From CALSMU01 sp963926405 (GTDB lineage Bacteria > Bacteroidota > Bacteroidia > Flavobacteriales_D > Parvicellaceae): a DNA stretch of 12,998 nt. The stretch is taken from NCBI GenBank assembly GCA_963926405.1, contig CAWUXI010000017.1, positions 1-12,998 of the forward strand, read 5' to 3'. The stretch's first letter is position 1. Every line of letters begins with the position of its first letter. Below, one piece after another: positions 7,555 through 12,998 of the stretch. The notes below the pieces were generated by a model. The model did no database searches. It saw nothing but the letters and a program-made list of their open reading frames with translations, and was not told the DNA's origin. Position numbers and translations under genes: made by a program.

Positions 7555-8325
7555 TTAAATAATCTCAAAAAGAAGCGGTTTGCTAGGAGATGCGTCATTT
7601 TCAAAACTTGCTATTTGAATATTCAGAAAAAACGCTCCATCAGCTACGCTTTCAGGAACAAAAATTAATTCAGTAATCGTTGAATCATATCTAGTTTTAG
7701 CAGGGTAATTCCAAAAAGCTCTATGAGACATCATTTTTCCACCATCAATTTCTCTATCAACAGAAGGTAAATCTATCAATAAATGTTTGATCCCCAGATC
7801 AGAAATATATTGAGCAGCTTCTTCAGCTAAATAAGGCCAATTTGTATTAGAATATTGACAGCCTATTTTTTCCAGGTGATTAGGTAGCGTTCTAATAATA
7901 ATTGCTTCGGGGTTCCCTTTAATTGCATTTTGGATTTGATCTTTAGTTAAAATCCGATCCCCTTTCTTTTGCCACTTTGATTCTTCTCCAGCATATATTT
8001 CTGGTTCCACCGAAATTACTTCCCCAAAAAAGAAAAAGGTTTTCAACGTATCATTTATGGAGTATACCTGTTCAGCAATATGCCCAACACATTCCGTATG
8101 AGTACCATTACCATGCGGATTAAAAAAAATATTTCGAAAATTAACATCTCCCCCCTCAGCAACACTTCCTAAAAATTGTTCCGTACGAACGGGTTCAATT
8201 TTCATTGGTTCAACATACCAGGCATTTACACCTTTCTCATCTCCGCGAAGAGGGACAGAAATATCTATCGGGTTGGATAGATCCACTTTATAGGTCTGGT
8301 TTTTATGTTCAATAGAAGCTATCAT
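7555..8325 (-). CDS. Cyclase family / kynurenine formamidase-like metal hydrolase
   Basis: A 256 aa protein of the cyclase superfamily, whose members include kynurenine formamidase and polyketide-type cyclases. The metal-binding signature is present as HGNGTHTECVGH (71-82), with candidate ligands H71, H76, E78 and H82. It differs from the kynurenine formamidase form HxGTHxDxPxH by one extra residue after the first His, D to E, and P to V. A later conserved block reads LLIDLPSVDREIDGGK (182-197) followed by H201. There is no signal peptide, so it should be cytoplasmic. The start chosen is ATG 8325 (MIASIEHKNQTY); a GTG at 8352 would add nine unconvincing residues. It lies between hemW and lrp on the same strand, with gaps of 156 and 82 bp. 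The substrate is unknown; I would not call it KynB. Confidence 0.85.
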   Translation of the reverse strand: MIASIEHKNQTYKVDLSNPIDISVPLRGDEKGVNAWYVEPMKIEPVRTEQFLGSVAEGGDVNFRNIFFNPHGNGTHTECVGHIAEQVYSINDTLKTFFFFGEVISVEPEIYAGEESKWQKKGDRILTKDQIQNAIKGNPEAIIIRTLPNHLEKIGCQYSNTNWPYLAEEAAQYISDLGIKHLLIDLPSVDREIDGGKMMSHRAFWNYPAKTRYDSTITELIFVPESVADGAFFLNIQIASFENDASPSKPLLFEII

Positions 8326-8481
8326 AATTATATGCCTATTATTTGGAAACACTATAAAAGTAAGATTAATTATGGAATAATATACTGGAAATATAAAACT
8401 CTTACACGTTCTAACTGAGAAGAGATTGAGCTAAAGTATTCTGTAAAATATCAGACTTTTGTTAACTTGTATTTATGTCAA

Positions 8482-9597
8482 CTAGACAAACAATTCACTT
8501 GCAATACGATCAGCGAATGCCTTTCCTTTATGATTAAGAGAAAATGATTGTTCATCTATATTCATTTGATCTGAATAATTAAATAGTTGCTTCTTAAGGT
8601 TGAGCAACCACTCTTCCCCAAACTCACTTTTGACATAGTCAAATTCACATCCCCAGATTGTTCTTAGCCCCAAAAGGATATACTCGTTATACTTATCGGT
8701 TTTAGAAAGTTTTTCTAATTCAAATGGAACTACTCCGTCGTTTATTGCTTTAACATACTTAACGTTGTTAGCTACATTCCATTGCCGCGTATTACCGTTA
8801 AATGAATGTGCTGAAGGTCCAATCCCTAAATAGAATTTTCTTTTCCAATAAGATGAATTGTGTTTTGAAAAATATCCTTCTTTACCAAAAGAAGAAATCT
8901 CGTAGTGCTTAAAGTTCTTATTCTCCAAAGTATTGATTAATAGCTCAAATTGCTCCGCCCCTGCTTCATCGTTCAATGGCTTAGATTTTCCGGTTTTTAC
9001 AAGATGATGCAAAGTAGTTCCGGGTTCTACAGTTAAGTTATACGCCGAAATATGCTGAACATCCAGATCTAATGCTTTTTGTAAATTGATTTTCCACGGT
9101 TCAATGGTCATTTCCGGTAAACCATAAATAAGATCAATTGTAATATTATCAAACCCTAAACTTTTCGCATCTTGAACACATTTAGTCGCTTGATTTGCAT
9201 TATGCGCACGATTCATCCAAGTTAAATCAACATCGTTAAAGGACTGGATGCCGATACTTAGTCTATTTATTCCTGCTTGTTTTAATTCTTGTAGCTTTTC
9301 AAAAGTGAAATCATCAGGGTTCCCTTCCAATGTTATTTCAGGATTGGGAATAACCGCAAATTCAACATATACTTTATCCAAAATACTTCTAATCTCTCCA
9401 GCATCTAAAAAACTTGGCGTACCTCCTCCAAAATAAATTGTTTCGACGATTTCCTTGTTCAAGTAGTTTTTTTGAATCTCTATTTCTTTCAGTAAGCAAG
9501 CTATTAACTCCTCTTTATTTTTCAAAGAAGTGCTAAAATGAAAATCACAATAGTGGCATTTCTGTTTGCAAAAAGGTATGTGGATATAGATGCCCAT
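8482..9597 (-). CDS. hemW: Radical SAM heme chaperone HemW
   Basis: A 371 aa radical SAM protein of the HemN/HemW group. The cluster motif CKQKCHYCDF places C10, C14 and C17 for the 4Fe-4S cluster. The position where coproporphyrinogen dehydrogenase HemN has a further Cys is F19, which favours HemW, a heme-binding chaperone that delivers heme to respiratory enzymes, over a true oxidase. Other family motifs are YFGGGTPSF (55-63), LEGNPDDF, RLSIGIQSFND, DLIYGLPEMT, YNLTVEPGT and GIGPSAHSF. The C-terminal HemN_C-like region runs to the end (FADRIASELFV). The ATG at 9597 puts GIYIHIPFC immediately at the N-terminus, as is usual. It was long annotated as coproporphyrinogen III oxidase in many genomes. 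The gene heads the minus-strand run and has its own promoter-like site just upstream. Confidence 0.95.
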   Translation of the reverse strand: MGIYIHIPFCKQKCHYCDFHFSTSLKNKEELIACLLKEIEIQKNYLNKEIVETIYFGGGTPSFLDAGEIRSILDKVYVEFAVIPNPEITLEGNPDDFTFEKLQELKQAGINRLSIGIQSFNDVDLTWMNRAHNANQATKCVQDAKSLGFDNITIDLIYGLPEMTIEPWKINLQKALDLDVQHISAYNLTVEPGTTLHHLVKTGKSKPLNDEAGAEQFELLINTLENKNFKHYEISSFGKEGYFSKHNSSYWKRKFYLGIGPSAHSFNGNTRQWNVANNVKYVKAINDGVVPFELEKLSKTDKYNEYILLGLRTIWGCEFDYVKSEFGEEWLLNLKKQLFNYSDQMNIDEQSFSLNHKGKAFADRIASELFV

Positions 9598-9604
9598 TGA
9601 TTTT

Positions 9605-9631
9605 CAAAAGTACATTGTTTGAACAGTACAA
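9605..9631 (-). promoter_or_regulatory. Promoter-like site of hemW, with overlapping dyad
   Basis: On the minus strand TACTTTTG (9612-9605) is a full match to the Bacteroidota -7 element TAnnTTTG. A TTG (9631-9629) lies 16 bp upstream as a possible -33 element, slightly closer than usual. The -7 box ends only 7 bp before the hemW ATG, so the transcript would have almost no leader. A nested dyad, outer GTAC/GTAC and inner TGTT/AACA, spans 9610-9629 between the two elements and could be an operator. Confidence 0.4.
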
Positions 9632-9721
9632 TTCTCTATTTACTCAAAAAATTAAATCTTTAACTTTTAATATTCTATATCTTTCTCGTTCCAGTTGTAT
9701 TATGCAAGCAAAACAGAACAA

Positions 9722-9859
9722 ATGAAGCAAGAAAGTTCAACCTATCGTCAAAGTAATTCTGACATTGAATTATAGCAGGATATTCTAGAGAAGGTGAAAA
9801 AGAATGCACGTGATTTTGCCCTCGAAATGAAACGATACGAAAAGATGAGTAATAAATAA
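9722..9859 (+). pseudogene. Possible remnant of a small ORF with one in-frame TAG
   Basis: From ATG 9722 the frame reads 17 codons (MKQESSTYRQSNSDIEL), then TAG at 9773-9775, then 27 more codons (from QDILEKVKKNARDF to YEKMSNK) ending in TAA. The second part is charged, helix-prone and coding-like in appearance, unlike random AT-rich spacer. It could be a small gene disrupted by a CAG-to-TAG type change, or simply chance. A tiny upstream reading frame (ATG 9702, seven codons) overlaps its start as ATGA. I do not recognise the protein and infer no function. Confidence 0.3.
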
Positions 9860-9916
9860 CTCCAAGTCTTTAGATAATTCCAAAATTAAATTTTAGGAAA
9901 ACCTCAATCACTTTAT

Positions 9917-9924
9917 TAGTTTTG
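9917..9924 (+). promoter_or_regulatory. -7 promoter element of the MORN lipoprotein gene
   Basis: TAGTTTTG is an exact match to the Bacteroidota -7 consensus TAnnTTTG and ends 20 bp before the ATG at 9945, giving a short leader of about 15 nt. The matching -33 TTTG is weak; the best candidate is the T-rich TTTTAGG near 9891-9897, at a suitable distance. Confidence 0.5.
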
Positions 9925-9944
9925 CAGTACTAATCAATTTACTT

Positions 9945-10364
9945 ATGAAAACCCTTTCTATTCTATTCCTATTCTTATTGGTTAGTTGTTCTCAAGATGG
10001 AGGAAACATTCCAGTTGAAAAATTAATCGCGGTTGATCAGAAACCAAAAAATATTGCAGACGGTGAATTTATTGAACGTCATCCCAATGGAAAATTAAAA
10101 ACAAAAGGGTTACTCAAAAACGGAAAGAGAACTGGATTCTGGATAGCATATCATGCTAATGGCAGCATATACAGTGAAAACAAATACAAATCAGGTGTGC
10201 TAAATGGAAAAACGGCAGCGTACTATCCTAATGGAAATGTGCAGTACATGGGCCTATACATTAACAACGAAAAAGACGACCATTGGTTTTTCTACCGCGA
10301 AGACGGATCTTTTGAAAAAGAAGTGGTATTTAAAAACGGAGTAAGGATAACAAGCAATCCTTAA
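9945..10364 (+). CDS. MORN-repeat lipoprotein (YwqK-like)
   Basis: A predicted 139 aa lipoprotein. Residues 1-14 are a short signal with lipobox LVSC, so C15 should be lipidated and the protein membrane-anchored, probably in the outer membrane or periplasm. After a linker come four MORN_2-type repeats of 23-25 aa (about 39-63, 64-87, 88-111, 112-134). Each is built on a pattern of G-x-W/F-x-x-Y/H-x-x-G-x-x-x followed by a NG or SG turn (HPNGKL, HANGSI, YPNGNV, REDGSF). Proteins of this type are often auto-annotated as a toxin-antitoxin YwqK antitoxin, but here there is no toxin neighbour and the lipobox argues for an envelope role. The function is unknown. It stands alone on the plus strand, converging on the amidohydrolase pair with a 42 bp gap, and has a good -7 promoter element. 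Confidence 0.88.
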   Translation: MKTLSILFLFLLVSCSQDGGNIPVEKLIAVDQKPKNIADGEFIERHPNGKLKTKGLLKNGKRTGFWIAYHANGSIYSENKYKSGVLNGKTAAYYPNGNVQYMGLYINNEKDDHWFFYREDGSFEKEVVFKNGVRITSNP

Positions 10365-10406
10365 GCAGAACAATCAAACAAAACCTGCAAATAAAATAAC
10401 CCTCAA

Positions 10407-11717
10407 TTATTCTAACCCATATTTTCTCTTATACTTATTATAGTTTCGCGACTGATGATTATCTAAATTAATCATTCTGCCATCTATAAAAGCAATAACC
10501 ACGTTACTTGTTTTCATATCTAATGCATCACCTTCGGAAACAAACAGTGTAGCATTTTTCCCTTCTTCAATAGAACCCAACTCTTTTTCTATCCCTAAAA
10601 TTTTTGCTGCATTTAACGTTATTGAAGCCACTCCTTCTTCATAAGAAAGTCCATACGCAATTGCTGTTCCTGCAACAAATGGTAAATTTCTCGTCCCCAT
10701 TTGTTCCATACTACCATAGTATTGTAAACAATAAGGCACACCTGCATCCTGCAACAACTTCGGCAATTTATAAGGTAAATCTATATCGTCTTCCGTTTGA
10801 TTAGGTAAGCTGTGGATATGTTCAATTATTACAGAAATGTTGTTTTCTTTCAAACGATCAGTCACCATCCAAGAATCATATCCTCCAACAATAACGACGC
10901 TTTTCAATTTGTACTTTCTTTTAAAATTGATAACATCATTTATCTCTTTGATATAAGAAACATTAACGAAAAGGGTTTTCTCTCCAGTTAACAATCCTTT
11001 CATTGCCTCCAGTTTCAAATCCTTATCGCCTTCATTGGATGCCTTACTATAAGCTACAGCTTCATCAAAAAACGTATTTATCTCCTGTGTTTTTTCCATG
11101 TAGTTTTTTGCTTTTTTTGTATCTTCAGGAGTTGACCACCAACCACTCGACTTCATAAATTTTGGCCAATTTAAGTGTATACCAATATCCTCCTTTATAA
11201 GAGCATCCTCCCAATTCCATGCATCAAAATGAACGACTGAAGAACTCCCAGAAACTATTCCTCCTCTTGGAGTCACTTGAGCCAATAAAACACCATTAGT
11301 TCTAATCGTAGGGGTTATTTTAGAGTCCGTATTATAGGCAATGATAGCTCTAACATTGGGGTTATAAGTTCCAATTTCTTCAAAATCCTCTGTAGCTCTA
11401 ATTGCTCCTATTTCCACGAGTCCAAGAGTAGAATTCACCGCTATAAAACCAGGATATACATGCTTATCTTTAATATCAATGACTGAATCATAATCTGAAT
11501 TATTAATTGTGTTCGTAAGTGCATTCATCACTTTAACAATTTTACCATTCTCCAAAACAATAGCAGAACGATTAATCATCTCCCCTGTACCCAAATGGGC
11601 AGTTCCGTTTAACAAAAGAATGCTTCTTGTTTGGATTCCTCCAGGCACTTCTTGTGCAAGCGGAATTGAAATCCCTAAGCCAAAAAACAGGCTCAATATA
11701 TATAGTACGTTTTTCAT
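10407..11717 (-). CDS. Secreted amidohydrolase-family protein lacking metal ligands
   Basis: A 436 aa member of the amidohydrolase superfamily (imidazolonepropionase-like fold). Residues 1-21 are a signal peptide ending PLA before Q22, so export to the periplasm or beyond is expected. The N-terminal beta-sandwich shows LLLNGTAHLGTG and IVLENGKI; the barrel begins at KHVYPGFIAV (85-94); the C-terminal part has SITLNAAKILGIEKELGSI and EEGKNATLFV. The HxH pair expected after PGxI is N95-S-T97. The other three ligands, aligned with the adjacent gene, are V253, V275 and Y334. It is therefore probably not a metal hydrolase but a structural or regulatory partner; that is inference. It starts 12 bp after the stop of the upstream paralogue, so the two are surely co-transcribed. 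Confidence 0.85.
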   Translation of the reverse strand: MKNVLYILSLFFGLGISIPLAQEVPGGIQTRSILLLNGTAHLGTGEMINRSAIVLENGKIVKVMNALTNTINNSDYDSVIDIKDKHVYPGFIAVNSTLGLVEIGAIRATEDFEEIGTYNPNVRAIIAYNTDSKITPTIRTNGVLLAQVTPRGGIVSGSSSVVHFDAWNWEDALIKEDIGIHLNWPKFMKSSGWWSTPEDTKKAKNYMEKTQEINTFFDEAVAYSKASNEGDKDLKLEAMKGLLTGEKTLFVNVSYIKEINDVINFKRKYKLKSVVIVGGYDSWMVTDRLKENNISVIIEHIHSLPNQTEDDIDLPYKLPKLLQDAGVPYCLQYYGSMEQMGTRNLPFVAGTAIAYGLSYEEGVASITLNAAKILGIEKELGSIEEGKNATLFVSEGDALDMKTSNVVIAFIDGRMINLDNHQSRNYNKYKRKYGLE

Positions 11718-11729
11718 TTTTCTTAAATT

Positions 11730-12998
11730 TTAATTGCCATCATCACTTAAAGTACCGCACACATGTACTTTCGATTTTTTCTTAACCGCTGTTTGTGTTT
11801 CAGCTCCTCCATTCTTATCTTCAATCATTTTCGTAATAATCCTCATTCGTTCTTCTTGAATCTCTTTCCGCATTTGCACATCTCTTTCCCAATCATAATA
11901 AATTATACCATCAATAATTGTTTGTTCCGCCTTTGCATATACAGAAAGTGGATTGTGGCTCCATACCACTAAATCAGCGTCCTTGCCCACTTTTATACTA
12001 CCCATTCTTTCATCAACATGTAATAAGATTGCTGGGTTTAAAGTCACCATTTTAAGCGCTTCTTCTTCAGTCATCCCGCCATACTTAATTCCTTTAGCAG
12101 CTTCTTGATTAAGTCTTCTACCCATTTCAGCATCATCACTATTTATTGCCGTAACAATTCCCATCTGATTTAACAATGATGCATTCTGAGGAATCGCATC
12201 ATTAACTTCAAATTTATATGCCCACCAATCACTAAAAGTAGATCCTCCTACTCCGTGGGCTTTCATTTTGTCAGCTACCTTATACCCTTCTAAAATATGA
12301 GTGAAAGTATTCAGTCGAAACTTCATCGAATCCGCCACGTGTATTAACATATTAATTTCGGATTGCACATATGAGTGGCAAGTAACAAAACGTTGTGCAT
12401 TTAATATCTCCAAAACAGCCTCTGCTTGCAAATCCCTTCTTGGAGCGCTTACTTCTTGTTTTTTCTTTTTTGAAAGTTCATTATAAACCGCCCATTTCTT
12501 CTCATACTCTTGGGCGTTAATAAATGCATCGTAAAACACTTGTTCCACTCCCATTCTTGTTTGTGGAAAACGAATAGTATTATAAGAACCCCAATTTGAT
12601 TGTTTTACATTTTCACCTAATGCAAACTTTATAAATCCTGGTGCATTCTCTACCTTCATTTGCTCCGGACTGTTTCCCCAACGCAATTTTATCAAAGCCG
12701 CTTGTCCTCCGATTGGATTTGCTGAACCATGAAGTAATTGAGAGGCAGTTACACCTCCTGAAAGCTGTCTGTAAATATTAATGTCATTTGGTTTGATTAC
12801 ATCACCTATCCGCACCTCTGCAGTAACTGCACTCGAACCTTCGTTTACACCTCGTTCAATAGCAATATGGGAATGTTCGTCAATAATTCCAGGTGAAACA
12901 TGTTTCCCTTTCGCATCAATTACTAAAGTATTACCATCTACAACATCGGCTATTTTCCCAATGTGGGAAATTTTGCCTTCTCGAATTAAAATATCAGT
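11730..12998 (-). CDS. Amidohydrolase-family protein with intact metal site, truncated by window edge
   Basis: The frame is open to the right edge, so the start lies outside; 422 residues are visible. A GTG at 12815 could be read as a start but would drop the metal motif. Reading from the edge: ILIREGKISHIG, then VSPGIIDEHSHIAIERG, whose HSH (window residues 42 and 44) is the HxH metal pair. Further ligands are H208 (CHSYV), H234 (THILEGYK) and D288 (AINSDD). The C-terminal part reads VTLNPAILLHVDERMGSI and KVGKDADLVVWSHNPLSV, typical of imidazolonepropionase-like amidohydrolases, and ends in a charged tail. A complete HxH-H-H-D set suggests an active metal-dependent hydrolase; the substrate is not identifiable. 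An N-terminal signal cannot be judged. Its degenerate paralogue follows 12 bp downstream. Confidence 0.9.
   Translation of the reverse strand, partial: TDILIREGKISHIGKIADVVDGNTLVIDAKGKHVSPGIIDEHSHIAIERGVNEGSSAVTAEVRIGDVIKPNDINIYRQLSGGVTASQLLHGSANPIGGQAALIKLRWGNSPEQMKVENAPGFIKFALGENVKQSNWGSYNTIRFPQTRMGVEQVFYDAFINAQEYEKKWAVYNELSKKKKQEVSAPRRDLQAEAVLEILNAQRFVTCHSYVQSEINMLIHVADSMKFRLNTFTHILEGYKVADKMKAHGVGGSTFSDWWAYKFEVNDAIPQNASLLNQMGIVTAINSDDAEMGRRLNQEAAKGIKYGGMTEEEALKMVTLNPAILLHVDERMGSIKVGKDADLVVWSHNPLSVYAKAEQTIIDGIIYYDWERDVQMRKEIQEERMRIITKMIEDKNGGAETQTAVKKKSKVHVCGTLSDDGN

Larger units (their letters stand above)
9598..9944. other. 347 bp intergenic region between divergent hemW and MORN lipoprotein
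   Basis: No intact gene longer than a few codons was found. The region holds a hemW promoter-like site at its left end, a short ORF broken by one TAG in its middle (9722-9859) and a good -7 element for the downstream lipoprotein at its right end. No tRNA, insertion-sequence end or strong terminator hairpin was noticed. Confidence 0.6.

Noticed and set aside
8326..8352. GTG start of the cyclase gene
   Set aside because: ATG 8325 gives the better N-terminus; the nine extra residues look like untranslated leader.
9945..10364. Antitoxin of a toxin-antitoxin pair, as MORN/YwqK-like proteins are often labelled
   Set aside because: It has a lipobox and no adjacent small toxin gene; the envelope lipoprotein reading fits better.
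10365..10406. Possible terminator between the MORN gene and the amidohydrolase
   Set aside because: Only a four-base GCAG/CTGC pairing with a long loop and no T-run; not convincing.
1..12998. Defence island, CRISPR array, insertion sequence, tRNA or rRNA gene
   Set aside because: No direct-repeat array, transposase, integrase or structural RNA signature was seen on either strand.

Overview
The window looks like chromosomal DNA from a Bacteroidota bacterium, most likely a marine or aquatic Flavobacteriales relative. The DNA is AT-rich and the gene starts lack Shine-Dalgarno sequences. Two sites match the Bacteroidota -7 promoter element TAnnTTTG. A secreted SprB-repeat/PKD protein ends in the gliding-motility-associated C-terminal (CHU_C) domain, which serves the type IX secretion system. 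No mobile element, CRISPR array, rRNA or tRNA gene was recognised.

Layout. At the left edge a PolB-type 3'-5' exonuclease (+, N-terminus outside the window) converges on rnr (RNase R, -). A divergent intergenic region of about 250 bp with three small dyads separates rnr from the SprB/PKD/CHU_C protein (+). That gene runs to within 3 bp of the convergent uvrC. A long minus-strand run then reads, in transcription order: hemW (radical SAM heme chaperone), a cyclase/kynurenine-formamidase-like hydrolase, an Lrp/AsnC regulator, a YjbR/MmcQ protein, and uvrC. The last three are tightly packed and are probably one operon. A 347 bp gap upstream of hemW holds a small ORF interrupted by TAG and promoter-like sites for hemW and for a MORN-repeat lipoprotein (+). 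The right end is a minus-strand tandem pair of amidohydrolase-superfamily proteins 12 bp apart; the upstream one runs off the edge.

Most genes are housekeeping (RNA decay, nucleotide excision repair, heme trafficking) or ordinary surface and accessory proteins. I do not see a clear new defence or mobile system. Four points stand out. (1) The full GIY-YIG nuclease domain of UvrC is encoded upstream of the first ATG, but no ATG, GTG or TTG is available to start it; CTG is the best candidate, and mmcQ and uvrC lie in one frame separated by a single TAA. (2) UvrC has lost one of the four conserved cysteines proposed to hold an Fe-S cluster and gained a new one nearby. (3) The downstream amidohydrolase lacks all five metal ligands, while its adjacent paralogue keeps them, suggesting a pseudoenzyme/enzyme pair. 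(4) The lrp promoter region carries spaced CTAAT boxes that could be an autoregulatory operator.
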